The translations under genes and the position numbers were made by a program. From Bacillus subtilis subsp. subtilis (GTDB lineage Bacteria > Pseudomonadota > Gammaproteobacteria > Xanthomonadales > Xanthomonadaceae), in the NCBI GenBank assembly GCA_021733645.1, contig JAHREJ010000028.1:1-57925 (forward strand): a stretch of DNA of 57,925 nucleotides, read 5' to 3'. This document shows, in pieces, positions 19,361-27,934 of this stretch (position 1 is the stretch's first letter; every line of letters starts with the position of its first letter). The notes beneath the pieces were generated by a model. It saw only the letters and a program-made list of their open reading frames with translations, had not been told where the DNA came from and did no database searches.

Positions 19361-19834
19361 TCAGCGCACCCCGGTGTGGCCGAATCCACCCGTTCCCCGA
19401 GCGCTGTCGCTGAAAGTATCCACTACCTGCAGGCCCACGCGTGCAATCGGCAGCACCACCAGCTGGGCGATGCGATCACCCGGTTGCAGGGTGAACGGCT
19501 CGCGGCCCCGGTTCCACGCGCTGATCAGCAGCGGGCCCTGGTAATCGGCGTCGATCAGCCCGGTGCCGTTGCCCAGCACGATGCCGTGGCGATGGCCCAG
19601 ACCCGAGCGCGGCAGCACCACGGCAGCCAGGTTCGGGTCGGCGATGTGGATGGCGATACCGCTGGGAATCAATGCGGTGTCGCCCGGCTGCAGGGTGAGT
19701 TCGGTTTCCAGCGCCGCGCGCAGGTCCAGCCCGGCGCTGTGCTCGGTGGCGTAGGCCGGCAGCGGCCAGGTATCGCCGAAGCGCGGATCGAGCAGCTTGA
19801 CCTGCAACGGCTGAAGGGTGGAATCAACACTCAT
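19361..19834 (-). CDS. dut: dUTP diphosphatase
   Basis: Trimeric dUTPase that hydrolyses dUTP to dUMP and keeps uracil out of DNA. The 157-residue protein shows the motifs in order: AGLDLRA (motif I), [10 protein letters not shown] (motif II), GLIDADYQG (motif III), GDRIAQLV (motif IV) and the C-terminal arm [10 protein letters not shown] (motif V). Its ATG overlaps the coaBC stop by 4 bases, the common dut-coaBC arrangement of gammaproteobacteria. Confidence 0.97.
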   Translation of the reverse strand: MSVDSTLQPLQVKLLDPRFGDTWPLPAYATEHSAGLDLRAALETELTLQPGDTALIPSGIAIHIADPNLAAVVLPRSGLGHRHGIVLGNGTGLIDADYQGPLLISAWNRGREPFTLQPGDRIAQLVVLPIARVGLQVVDTFSDSARGTGGFGHTGVR

Positions 19835-21096
19835 GCGTGCAACCTCTGGGCAATCAGGGACAACAGTTGTTCGGCCAGCAGCGCCTTGGAGGTACCGGGG
19901 AACACCTGTTCGCCGCCCTGCCAGTAGGCCGTGGCCGCATTTTCATCACTTTCGAAGCCGCCGGTGCTGATGCCCACCTGGTTGGCGATCACCAGGTCCA
20001 GGCGCTTGTCCACCAGCTTGCCGCGCGCGTACTTCTCCACATCGTGGGTTTCGGCGGCAAAGCCGACCACCAGCTTCAGCGCGTTGGTCTGCGCGGCCAC
20101 CTCGGCCAGGATGTCCGGCGTGCGCACCAGCTCCAGTGTGAGGGTCTGGGTGCCGGCGGTCTTCTTCAGTTTCTGCGGGGCCACCTGGCGCGGGGTGTAA
20201 TCGGACACCGCTGCCGCGCCTATATAGATGTCGGCCGGCAGCGCGCCCAGTACCGCCTCGCGCATCTGCGCGGCCGAGCGCACATCCACCCGCTGCACCC
20301 CGGCCGGGGTGGCCAGCTGCACCGGGCCACTGACCAGCACCACCTGCGCGCCCTGGCGCACGGCCGCGGCGGCCAGCGCATAGCCCATCTTGCCGCTGCT
20401 GCGGTTGCCCACGTAGCGCACCGGGTCCAGGTCTTCATAGGTGGGGCCGGCGCTGATGACCACGCGCAGGCCCTGGAGCTGCTGCTCGGGCGCGGCATCG
20501 GCACCGGCACCGGCCGGCGCCTGCAGCGCGGCCAGTGCGGCCACGATGGCGTTGGGTTCGGTAAGCCGGCCCGGGCCGGATTCGCCTTCGGCCAGCGGGC
20601 CGTCTTCCGGCCCGATCACCTGCGCGCCGCGCTGGCGCAGCAGGGTGATGTTGGCCTGCGTGGCCGGGTGCTGCCACATGCGGTGGTTCATGGCCGGGCA
20701 CACGGTGAGCGGCGCGGTAGTGGCCAGGCACAGCGTGGTGACCAGGTCATCGGCGTTGCCGTGGGCCAGCCGGGCCAGCAGATCGGCGGTGGCCGGGGCC
20801 ACTACGATGCGGTCGGCCCAGCGGGCCAGCTCGATGTGGCCCATCGCCTGCTCGGCGGCGCTGTCCCACAGGGTGGTGCGGGTGGGCTGGCCGGACAGGG
20901 CCTGGAAGCTCAACGGGGTGACGAACTGCTGGGCCCCGGCGGTCATGGCGACCTGCACCTGGGCCCCGGCATCGCGCAGGCGACGCACCAGTTCCAGCGA
21001 CTTGTAGGCGGCGATGCCGCCGCCGACGCACAACAACAGCTTCTGGCCTTGCAGCGGGCGCGCGGACGCCGGAGAAGCCTGGGGGGAGTCAGCCAC
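19831..21096 (-). CDS. coaBC: Bifunctional phosphopantothenoylcysteine decarboxylase / phosphopantothenate--cysteine ligase
   Basis: Catalyses two consecutive steps of coenzyme A biosynthesis. The 421-residue protein has an N-terminal FMN-dependent decarboxylase domain with GGGIAAYK near residue 25, the catalytic histidine in [10 protein letters not shown] near residue 87 and the PAMNHRMW clamp near residue 137. The C-terminal CTP-dependent ligase domain has [24 protein letters not shown] near residue 215 and the KKTAG lysine motif. The start is followed by an Ala/Ser-rich segment of about 15 residues before the conserved core. dut follows with a 4-base overlap. Confidence 0.96.
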   Translation of the reverse strand: MADSPQASPASARPLQGQKLLLCVGGGIAAYKSLELVRRLRDAGAQVQVAMTAGAQQFVTPLSFQALSGQPTRTTLWDSAAEQAMGHIELARWADRIVVAPATADLLARLAHGNADDLVTTLCLATTAPLTVCPAMNHRMWQHPATQANITLLRQRGAQVIGPEDGPLAEGESGPGRLTEPNAIVAALAALQAPAGAGADAAPEQQLQGLRVVISAGPTYEDLDPVRYVGNRSSGKMGYALAAAAVRQGAQVVLVSGPVQLATPAGVQRVDVRSAAQMREAVLGALPADIYIGAAAVSDYTPRQVAPQKLKKTAGTQTLTLELVRTPDILAEVAAQTNALKLVVGFAAETHDVEKYARGKLVDKRLDLVIANQVGISTGGFESDENAATAYWQGGEQVFPGTSKALLAEQLLSLIAQRLHA

Positions 21097-21320
21097 CTGC
21101 GAATTTCCTGTCGAACTGAGGCGATTAGCTTACCTGATGGGGTGTGGGGGGCTCATGCCTCAGGGGCATGAGGGGGGTGTTTTTGGTCATGAGACTCAGC
21201 GGACCCCTGGCTTGATTGTTCGTTGGCTGCTGGTAGAGGAAATGCCCCAGCCACCCTGCCGACAGGGAAAGGTGACCGCCGTGGTTCTAGTCGTTAAAAA
21301 AGGATGCTTTAATAACGCCC

Positions 21321-21350
21321 GCAGCTGGGAAAGGTTTCTTTCGCAGCTGC
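21321..21350 (+). promoter_or_regulatory. 30-bp near-perfect palindrome in the fic leader (candidate operator or RNA hairpin)
   Basis: Starting with GCAGCTG and ending with its partner CAGCTGC, the 30 bases form a dyad with one internal mismatch and one G-T pair, centred on GGTTT. A -10-like TTTAAT lies just upstream at 21308-21313, so the dyad would overlap the transcription start or the 5' leader of fic, 26 bases before its ATG. It may be an operator, since the Fic protein has a C-terminal DNA-binding-like domain, or an RNA stem. The remaining gap 21097-21320 has one more hairpin (about 21152-21172) and no gene. Confidence 0.5.
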
Positions 21351-21375
21351 AACCGTATCCAAAGGAACCTTTGTC

Positions 21376-22524
21376 ATGCCACGCATCACTGGGACCTACC
21401 TGACTACCGCCATCGGCGGCGAGAACGTACGCGCCTTCGTACCTGCCGCGCTCCCGCCCGGCAACCCGGTGCTTTCCGCTGCGGCCTACGTGGAACAGAA
21501 CGCCCGCGCCGAGGTGGCGCTGACGCGCCTGTCTGGCATGGCCGGGCTGGTGGCGTCCAGCAACTGGTTGATCTATGCCGCCATCCGCAAGGAGGCCTTG
21601 CTTACCTCGCAGCTGGAAGGCACCCAGGCCACCTTGACCGACGTGCTGGATGAGGAAGCCGGTATGACGGTAACCAATGCCCAGGATGTGGAAGAGGTAA
21701 CGAATTACCTGCTGGCATTCAACTACGCGCGCGAACAGCTGCGTAGCCCGACCGGTCTGCCGGTATCACTGCGGCTGCTGACCGAATCCCACCGGGTGCT
21801 GATGACGGGCGTGCGTGGCGCCACCAAGCAACCCGGAGCCGTGCGCACCACACAGAACTGGATTGGGGGAAGCCGGCCAGGCAATGCGAGCTTCGTTCCG
21901 CCGCCAGCGCAGGAAGTGGGCCCCGCCCTCAGCGCGTTGGAGCGCTATATCCACCAGCCAGAGCACGCGTTGCCGCCCCTGGTGCGCGTGGCCTTGGTGC
22001 ATGCGCAATTTGAAACCATCCATCCCTTCCTGGACGGCAACGGCCGCATTGGGCGCCTGCTCATCGCCATGTTGCTGGAAGAGTGGAAGCTGATGCCCGA
22101 GCCGTTGCTGTATGTGTCTGGTTACCTGAAGCGACACCAGCGGGTGTACTACGACCGGCTTTCCGCCATTCGGAATGAGGGTGACTGGGAAGGCTGGGTG
22201 AGCTTCTTTCTGGAGGCCGTGGAAGCCGCTGCTGATGAGGCGCAAAGCAGCATCGTTGTCCTTGCCGCGTGCATTGCCGAGGACCGGAAGCGTGTGCTTG
22301 CGCTGGGTACCAGTACGTTGGCGACGCTTCGGTTGTTCGAGCTGCTTCCGACCATGCCGAGAATCAACATTGATCGGGCGGCGCAGGTGCTGGAGGTGAG
22401 TGCGCCTACTGCGGCGAAGGCTATCAATGGATTGCAGGTGGCTGGGGTGTTGGAGGAGACGACAGGACGGGCGCGGAACCAGAGCTTTTTGTATGCGCGG
22501 TATGTGCGACTTTTAATGGAATGA
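21376..22524 (+). CDS. Fic family protein (class II AMPylase-like), with C-terminal winged-helix domain
   Basis: Fic-domain enzymes transfer AMP or other nucleotidyl groups onto target proteins. The 382-residue protein has the complete catalytic motif HPFLDGNGRIGR at residues 216-227. Upstream is the inhibitory-helix motif TSQLEG (residues 77-82), which fits the (S/T)xxxE(G/N) rule and marks a class II Fic protein, autoinhibited by its own N-terminal helix. Residues about 315-380 (RAAQVLEVSAPTAAKAINGL) look like a winged helix-turn-helix, so it could also bind DNA. No separate antitoxin is visible, as expected for class II. The surrounding DNA (21.2-22.7 kb) is poorer in G+C than its neighbours, suggesting acquisition by transfer. 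Confidence 0.9.
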   Translation: MPRITGTYLTTAIGGENVRAFVPAALPPGNPVLSAAAYVEQNARAEVALTRLSGMAGLVASSNWLIYAAIRKEALLTSQLEGTQATLTDVLDEEAGMTVTNAQDVEEVTNYLLAFNYAREQLRSPTGLPVSLRLLTESHRVLMTGVRGATKQPGAVRTTQNWIGGSRPGNASFVPPPAQEVGPALSALERYIHQPEHALPPLVRVALVHAQFETIHPFLDGNGRIGRLLIAMLLEEWKLMPEPLLYVSGYLKRHQRVYYDRLSAIRNEGDWEGWVSFFLEAVEAAADEAQSSIVVLAACIAEDRKRVLALGTSTLATLRLFELLPTMPRINIDRAAQVLEVSAPTAAKAINGLQVAGVLEETTGRARNQSFLYARYVRLLME

Positions 22525-22720
22525 GGGGCCGAGCTATGACACCGCAGAGCGGCTAGCCAACTTCAATAGCGTCTCTCCGCATATCCGTAGAGATAGTATT
22601 GTTTTTGACTGGACCAAACAGCCTGCCGAACGGCCATCAAGTGTGCCCACGCGCAATCCTTATCAGAGGACGCGGCATATTCTGATTGGCTGGGCATACG
22701 TGTTTCTCGACACTTGTGCC
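22525..22720 (+). other. A/T-richer spacer continuous in frame with radC
   Basis: This 196-base spacer between fic and radC has a lower G+C content than the genes on either side. The radC frame remains open through it back to about 22517, encoding a plausible peptide that includes RRDSIVFDWTKQP, but no ATG/GTG start with a ribosome binding site was found before 22721. It may be the remnant of another gene or chance; its low G+C makes an open frame of this length somewhat less expected by chance. Confidence 0.3.
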
Positions 22721-23419
22721 ATGGCAATCAAAGACTGGCCCAAGGACGAGCAACCGCGCGAGAAGCTGCTGGCGCGCGGCCCAGCAGCGCTTTCCGATGC
22801 TGAGTTGCTTGCCCTGTTCATGGGCACCGGCTGTAAGGGCTTGGACGTCATGGAAAACGCACGCCTTCTCCTCAAGGAACATGGCCCCCTGCGGCTATTG
22901 CTTGATATGAGCGCGCAGAAGCTGAAGAAACTGCCGGGGCTCGGCCCGGCACGGGCTTGCAAGCTGGTGGCCGCACTGGAACTCGCCGACCGCCATTTGC
23001 GTGCAAAGTTGGACCTGGGCGAAGGCATGTGCGATCCAAAGGCAGCCATGCGCTACTTCAAACAGCGGCTTCGCGGGCGCCCCCATGAGGTCTTTGCGGT
23101 CATGTTCTTGAACACCCGCAACCACATGCTGGCGTTCGAGGAGCTCTTCAACGGCACGATCGATGCAGCGGCGGTCTATCCGCGCGAGGTGGCACGCCGC
23201 GCCCTGTTCCATAACGCAGCAGCCGTGATCATCGGCCACAACCACCCTTCCGGCAGTGCCGAGCCATCCGCCGCCGACCGCGACATCACGCGTCATCTGG
23301 AAAAAGCCCTGCCTTTAGTGGGAGTCCGCCTCCTGGACCACGTAGTAGTAGGCGAAGGCACCCCCGTCTCCATGGCTGAACGAGGCTGGCTCGAACCCAC
23401 CCTGTCCTTCCGGGGCTGA
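22721..23419 (+). CDS. radC: RadC family JAB-domain protein
   Basis: The 232-residue protein has an N-terminal helix-hairpin-helix-like part (LPGLGPARACKLVAALEL, about residues 68-85) and a JAB/MPN metalloprotease-like core. The core has the zinc-site motif GHNHPSGSAEPSAAD near residues 172-186, and the glutamate partner lies around the FEELFNGT segment. The ATG at 22721 starts the conserved MAIKDWPKDEQPREKLL N-terminus. Despite its name, a direct DNA-repair role for RadC is not established. It sits alone on the plus strand, upstream of argS. Confidence 0.92.
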   Translation: MAIKDWPKDEQPREKLLARGPAALSDAELLALFMGTGCKGLDVMENARLLLKEHGPLRLLLDMSAQKLKKLPGLGPARACKLVAALELADRHLRAKLDLGEGMCDPKAAMRYFKQRLRGRPHEVFAVMFLNTRNHMLAFEELFNGTIDAAAVYPREVARRALFHNAAAVIIGHNHPSGSAEPSAADRDITRHLEKALPLVGVRLLDHVVVGEGTPVSMAERGWLEPTLSFRG

Positions 23420-23570
23420 ACGCCCCAGTCAGCCCAAATACCCCTATCCAGAGCACCGAAAGCGGCCCCAACGCCCCTCAAGCCCCCCTGCCCCAACCCC
23501 GTTCAATGGATCAGCCCGCCATCTAGGCTAAAATTGCCGATTCCGCCGCTCCAGTCCCAAAGCAGGCCTT

Positions 23571-25259
23571 GTGAAAAATCTCCTCCGCGCCCTGATCAGC
23601 CAAGGCATCGAAGCCTTGCGCGCCAACGGCACTCTGCCGGCCGATACCCTGACCCCGGAATTCGTGGTCGAACGCCCGAAGACCCGTGAGCACGGCGATT
23701 TCGCCACCAATGCCGCGATGTTGCTGGCCAAGCCGGCGCGCAGCAACCCGCGCGCCCTGGCCCAGGCGCTGCTGGATGCGCTGCCCAAGAGCAATGACGT
23801 GCTGCGCGTTGAAATCGCCGGCCCGGGCTTCATCAATTTCCACCTCGCCCCCAGCGCCTACCAGCGCGAAGCGGCCAGCGTGCTCAAGGAAGGCGCCGAT
23901 TACGGCCGCAACCTGAGCGGCAACGGCCGTACCGTGGGCGTGGAGTATGTGTCGGCCAACCCGACCGGCCCGCTGCACGTGGGCCATGGCCGCGCTGCCG
24001 CCATTGGCGACTGCCTGGCGCGCCTGCTGGATGTGAACGGCTGGAACGCCAAGCGCGAGTTCTACTACAACGACGCCGGCGTGCAGATCGAAAACCTGGC
24101 CCTGTCTACCCAGGCGCGCGCCAAGGGGCTCAAGCCCGATGACGCCGGCTGGCCGGAAGCGGGCTACCGCGGCGATTACATCCAGGACGTGGCCAACGCC
24201 TACCTGGCCGGCGCCACGGTGGAGCTGGAAGGCCATGCGGTGGTGGGCGAGCGCGACCCGGACAACCTGGATGGCATCCGCCGCTTCGCGGTGGCCTACC
24301 TGCGCAACGAGCAGAACCAGGACCTGGCCGCGTTCGGGGTGGATTTCGACATCTACTTCCTGGAAAGCTCGCTGTACAAGGACGGCAAGGTGGAAGAAAC
24401 CGTCGCCCAGCTGAAGGCGGCCGGCCACACCTATGAGGAAGGCGGCGCGCTGTGGCTGCGCTCGACCGACTTTGGTGACGACAAGGACCGCGTGATGCGC
24501 AAGTCCGACGGCACCTACACCTACTTCCTGCCGGACGTGGCCTACCACCTGAGCAAGTGGCAGCGCGGCTATGAGCGCGCGATCACCGAGCTGGGGGCAG
24601 ATCATCACGGCTCGCTGGCACGCGTGCGCGCCGGCCTGCAGGCGCTGGACGTGGGCATTCCCAAGGGCTGGCCGGAATACGTGCTGCACCAGATGGTGAC
24701 GGTGATGCGCGGCGGCGAGGAAGTGAAGCTTTCAAAGCGGGCCGGCAGCTACCTGACCCTGCGCGACCTGATCGAAGAAGCCGGCCGCGATGCGACCCGC
24801 TGGTTCCTGATTGCGCGCAAGCCCGATTCGCAGCTGACCTTCGATATCGACCTGGCCCGCCAGCAGAGCAACGACAACCCGGTGTTCTACGTGCAGTATG
24901 CGCACGCCCGGGTGTGCAGCCTGCTGCGCCAGGCGCAGGAGAAGGGCCTGAGCTACACGCCGGGCGAAGGTCTGGCGGGCATGGCGTCGCTGAACGACGA
25001 TGCCTCGCTGTGGCTGATGGTGGAAATGTCGCGCTTCCCGGAAGTGGTGGAAGCGGCCGGTATCGCGCTGGAACCGCACCTGATTGCGCAGTATCTGCGT
25101 GAATTGGCGCACGCCTTCCACACGTGGTATCACGGCACGCAGGTGCTGGTGGCTGACGACGCCGAACGCAATGCCAAGCTCACGCTGGCCTGCGCGGCGC
25201 GCCAGGTGCTGGCCAATGGTCTGAACGTCCTGGGCGTTTCCGCCCCGGAAAAAATGTAA
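23571..25259 (+). CDS. argS: Arginine--tRNA ligase
   Basis: Class I synthetase charging tRNA-Arg. The 562-residue protein has an N-terminal Add-1 domain, the [14 protein letters not shown] signature with HVGH at residues 136-139, an [14 protein letters not shown] segment as the KMSKS equivalent near residue 388, and a C-terminal anticodon-binding DALR domain. Translation probably starts at GTG 23571, which begins the conserved MKNLLRALI. No ATG lies at a suitable upstream position. A SPOR-domain gene follows after 18 bases, the usual argS-SPOR pairing in proteobacteria. Confidence 0.97.
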   Translation: MKNLLRALISQGIEALRANGTLPADTLTPEFVVERPKTREHGDFATNAAMLLAKPARSNPRALAQALLDALPKSNDVLRVEIAGPGFINFHLAPSAYQREAASVLKEGADYGRNLSGNGRTVGVEYVSANPTGPLHVGHGRAAAIGDCLARLLDVNGWNAKREFYYNDAGVQIENLALSTQARAKGLKPDDAGWPEAGYRGDYIQDVANAYLAGATVELEGHAVVGERDPDNLDGIRRFAVAYLRNEQNQDLAAFGVDFDIYFLESSLYKDGKVEETVAQLKAAGHTYEEGGALWLRSTDFGDDKDRVMRKSDGTYTYFLPDVAYHLSKWQRGYERAITELGADHHGSLARVRAGLQALDVGIPKGWPEYVLHQMVTVMRGGEEVKLSKRAGSYLTLRDLIEEAGRDATRWFLIARKPDSQLTFDIDLARQQSNDNPVFYVQYAHARVCSLLRQAQEKGLSYTPGEGLAGMASLNDDASLWLMVEMSRFPEVVEAAGIALEPHLIAQYLRELAHAFHTWYHGTQVLVADDAERNAKLTLACAARQVLANGLNVLGVSAPEKM

Positions 25260-25277
25260 GCAGTGGAGAAGCAGTAA

Positions 25278-26150
25278 ATGGCAGCACGACGCGGCAAGAG
25301 CCAGGCACGACGCAACAGCAACCAGGGCACGCCGGGATGGGTGTGGCTGGTGGCCGGTGTGGCGATTGCGGCCGTAGTGTTTTTGGCGGCACCGAACCTG
25401 TTCAAGAACGACGGTGATGGCTTCCTGCGGGTGGGCCCGCAGCCGAACCCGAACGCCCAGCCGGCCCCGGTGAGCGACGCCGATACCGACGTGGGCGCTG
25501 AACTGCCCAAGCCGGGTGCGGCGCCCAAGCCTGCCGAACCGGCCAAGCCGGCGGCGACGCAGTACGACTTCTACACCTTGCTGCCCGGCAAGGAAGTGGA
25601 GATGTCCGATGCGGAGCTGGCGGCCAGCGCGCGCGCGGAAGACCAGCGGCGGGCCAAGGCTGATGCGCAGCGCGCGCAGGCGGCGTTGGAAGGGCGGCCG
25701 TTGCCGGCAGGTGCGGCGGCGGCCACACCGACGGCCGCGGTAGCGACGCCGGCCCCGGTTACGGCAGCGCCGTTGCCAGCGCCGGTGGCCGAGCGCCCGG
25801 CGGCTACCACGGCACCGGCGGCTACGCCTGCACAGACCACCGCTGCTGCTGCGGCCCCGCCGAAGCCGGCCGCTGCTGCGGCAGCTACCCCGGCGGCGGC
25901 TGAGCCGGCGGCCAGCAACGTGCGCTACATCCTGCAGGCCGGTGCGTTTGGTGCGTCTGGCGATGCCGAGGCGACCAAGGCCAAGTTGGCGATGATCGGT
26001 TTGGCGGCGCGGGTGGAATCGGCGCAGATCAACGGCAAGACGGTGTACCGCGTGCGCATGGGGCCGTATGGCAGCGCCGGGGAACTGGCGGAAGCCAAGC
26101 AGAAGCTGGATGGGACCGGGCTTCAGGCGATGGCGATCAAGGCGCAGTAA
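25278..26150 (+). CDS. SPOR domain-containing membrane protein (FtsN-like)
   Basis: Predicted cell-division or cell-envelope protein that binds denuded septal peptidoglycan. The 290-residue protein has a basic N-terminus, one transmembrane helix (about residues 20-38), and a long Ala/Pro-rich low-complexity linker (about 60-210). A C-terminal SPOR domain (about 213-290) starts NVRYILQAGAFG. The bitopic topology equals that of FtsN, and the gene follows argS at 18 bases, a frequent position of FtsN-like genes. An intrinsic terminator ends the unit. Confidence 0.88.
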   Translation: MAARRGKSQARRNSNQGTPGWVWLVAGVAIAAVVFLAAPNLFKNDGDGFLRVGPQPNPNAQPAPVSDADTDVGAELPKPGAAPKPAEPAKPAATQYDFYTLLPGKEVEMSDAELAASARAEDQRRAKADAQRAQAALEGRPLPAGAAAATPTAAVATPAPVTAAPLPAPVAERPAATTAPAATPAQTTAAAAAPPKPAAAAAATPAAAEPAASNVRYILQAGAFGASGDAEATKAKLAMIGLAARVESAQINGKTVYRVRMGPYGSAGELAEAKQKLDGTGLQAMAIKAQ

Positions 26151-26172
26151 GTGGCGCTGCAACGTATCCAGA

Positions 26173-26201
26173 AACGCCGGGCATTGCCTGGCGTTTTTTT
26201 T
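26173..26201 (+). terminator. Intrinsic terminator after the SPOR gene
   Basis: A stem AACGCCGGG / CCTGGCGTT (one G-T pair) with a short loop is followed by a run of eight T residues, 23 bases after the stop codon. Confidence 0.88.
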
Positions 26202-26211
26202 GGTCGCGCAG

Positions 26212-26237
26212 AGCAGCCGACCAACGGTCGGCTCTAC
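26212..26237. repeat. SMAG/GTAG palindrome
   Basis: Inverted-orientation element AGCAGCCGACCAACGGTCGG followed by CTCTAC, just after the SPOR-gene terminator. Confidence 0.8.
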
Positions 26238-26302
26238 GGGGTTGGTCTGTGCGCTATCGTGTATCTGCGCCGGGGACCACATCACACAGAGGCGGTGCCG
26301 AC

Positions 26303-26626
26303 ATGGTCGATCTTTATCCCGCCTTGAAACCCGTTTGTGTGGAACTCCGTCTTGACTCGTTCGACTCATGCGGGCTCGCGGTAGTGGCCATGCATGCATC
26401 GACGGCTCGACCCATGGCGTGCGCCTTTGGCGCTGAGCCCATGTGGTACAGCTTTGCCCTGAACGATCCGGCTGTGACCGTGATTGAACCCGGCACTACG
26501 GTGACCTGCATCATTTCGTTCATCAATCACGACGGCGCAACCGAGGCCATGCACAGGGGTGCGTCAGTCCTGTTTGGCGACGGGGCATGCACGCGGGGCG
26601 TGATCAAGATTGTTTCGTTCGATTGA
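26303..26626 (+). CDS. Small orphan protein resembling EF-Tu domain III
   Basis: A 107-residue protein with no signal peptide and alternating hydrophobic pattern, hence likely all-beta. The C-terminal part (VIEPGTTVTCIISFINHDG, then a GASVLFGDG...GVIKIVSFD ending) resembles the third beta-barrel domain of EF-Tu-type GTPases, where a (R/H)xGxxFxxxxGxxxxGxGxV pattern closes the barrel. There is no GTPase domain. The ATG at 26303 has a purine-rich AGAGGCGG upstream; an in-frame GTG at 26249 would add 18 residues. The fold assignment is tentative and the function is unknown. Confidence 0.62.
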   Translation: MVDLYPALKPVCVELRLDSFDSCGLAVVAMHASTARPMACAFGAEPMWYSFALNDPAVTVIEPGTTVTCIISFINHDGATEAMHRGASVLFGDGACTRGVIKIVSFD

Positions 26627-26643
26627 CGCGCTATCGTCCGCCC

Positions 26644-27426
26644 ATGCCATCCCTTCCCGACCCTGCTGAACTCCCCGGCGTTGCCGGTGCCACCGGCCGC
26701 TACCGCGAGTGGACGCCGCCAGCTCCGCTGTACGGCTGCTTCGGGCAGCTGTGGCGCAGCGATCTGCCGATGGGTCACAGCGGCGAGGTGGCGGTGCTGC
26801 CCGATGGTTGCGTGGACATCCTGTGGCGGGATGGGCGGCTGTATGTGGTGGGGCCGGATGTGGTGGCCGCGCACCCGCAGCTGATGCCAGGCGCGCAGGT
26901 GTTGGGCGCGCGATTCCAGCCGGGTGCGGCGCGGGCGTGGTTGGGGGTGCCGCTGGGCGAGATGGTGGGCACGGCCGTGGAGCTGGATGCGGTGCTGGGG
27001 CCGCAGGCGCGGCAGATGGCGGCGCGCTTGAATGATGTGGGCGATGGCGATGCGCGGCAGCGGATGTTTGCGCAGGTGCTGGCGGGGCTGCCCCGCTCTT
27101 CCGGTAGTCGCCACGCGGTGGCGGCGCGGGTGTTCGGGCAGGTGCGGGCCGGGGGCCACGATCTGGGCGCGATTGGTTCTGCCCTGCAGGTGAGCACGCG
27201 CAGCCTGCGCCGGTTGTGCCATGAGCAGTTTGGCTACGGGCCGAAGATGCTGGAGCGGATTCTGCGGCTGCAGCGGTTCCTGGCAGTGGCGCGGGCGCAG
27301 CCGCAGTCAGGGCTGGCGGGGTTGGCGGCAGAGGTGGGCTATGCCGACCAGTCGCACCTGAGCCGTGAGGTGCGGGCACTGGCGGGGATCGGGGCGGCGC
27401 AGTTGTGCGCGCAATGGCGCAGCTGA
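26644..27426 (+). CDS. AraC family transcriptional regulator (DUF6597-type N-terminus)
   Basis: The 260-residue protein has an N-terminal domain with the pattern VLPDGCVDILWRDG (about residues 46-60), typical of DUF6597/AraC-type regulators that sense small molecules. The C-terminal AraC double helix-turn-helix (about 165-258) includes GYADQSHLSREVRALAG. The ATG at 26644 was chosen as it directly precedes the conserved part. The VOC-family gene lies 71 bases downstream and may be its target or partner. Confidence 0.85.
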   Translation: MPSLPDPAELPGVAGATGRYREWTPPAPLYGCFGQLWRSDLPMGHSGEVAVLPDGCVDILWRDGRLYVVGPDVVAAHPQLMPGAQVLGARFQPGAARAWLGVPLGEMVGTAVELDAVLGPQARQMAARLNDVGDGDARQRMFAQVLAGLPRSSGSRHAVAARVFGQVRAGGHDLGAIGSALQVSTRSLRRLCHEQFGYGPKMLERILRLQRFLAVARAQPQSGLAGLAAEVGYADQSHLSREVRALAGIGAAQLCAQWRS

Positions 27427-27497
27427 CTGGCCGTTTTGTTCAAGACCGGCGCAGGCACGTTGGCGATGCTGGGGCTCCTTTCAATGAGATACCCCTC

Positions 27498-27854
27498 ATG
27501 AGCACCGCGCAAAGCAACGATCGCCGCATCGACAACATTGAATTCAACGTGGCTGACATTGCGCGCAGCAAGGCGTTCTACGGGAACGTGTTTGGCTGGT
27601 CGTTCACCGATTACGGCCCGGCGTATACCGAGTTCAACGATGGGCGATTGTGCGGCGGGTTCACCACGGGCGAGCCGGTGCGGCCGGGTGGGCCGTTGGT
27701 GATTCTGTATGCCGATGACCTGGTGGCCACGCAGCAGCGGGTGGAAGCGGCCGGGGCGGAGATCTGCCGGGCGGCGTTCGATTTTCCCGGCGGGCGGCGG
27801 TTTCATTTCCGCGATCCGGATGGGTATGAGCTGGCGGTGTGGACGGCCGCCTGA
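27498..27854 (+). CDS. VOC family protein (glyoxalase/bleomycin-resistance fold)
   Basis: The 118-residue protein has the paired beta-alpha-beta-beta-beta pattern of the vicinal-oxygen-chelate fold: IDNIEFNVADIARSKAFYG at the start and GRRFHFRDPDGYELAVW at the end. The ending carries the glutamate that normally binds metal. Its substrate is unknown. It follows the AraC gene on the same strand and is closed by a GTAG palindrome 2 bases after the stop. Confidence 0.9.
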   Translation: MSTAQSNDRRIDNIEFNVADIARSKAFYGNVFGWSFTDYGPAYTEFNDGRLCGGFTTGEPVRPGGPLVILYADDLVATQQRVEAAGAEICRAAFDFPGGRRFHFRDPDGYELAVWTAA

Positions 27855-27855
27855 G

Positions 27856-27930
27856 GTAGAGCCGACCGTTGGTCGGCTGCCGTCAGCGGTGGGTATGCGC
27901 CGAGAGCAGCCGACCAACGGTCGGCTCTAC
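27856..27930. repeat. Inverted pair of SMAG/GTAG palindromes
   Basis: A direct element GTAGAGCCGACCGTTGGTCG (from 27856) and its inverted mate ending in GGCTCTAC (27904-27930) enclose 23 bases. The pair lies between the convergent VOC and SDR genes and can form one large or two small hairpins. Confidence 0.85.
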
Positions 27931-27934
27931 GGGC

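Noticed and set aside
21152..21185. Hairpin CTCATGCC/GGCATGAG followed by a short T-run upstream of fic
   Set aside because: It looks terminator-like on the plus strand, but no plus-strand gene lies before it, and the coaBC gene upstream is on the other strand.
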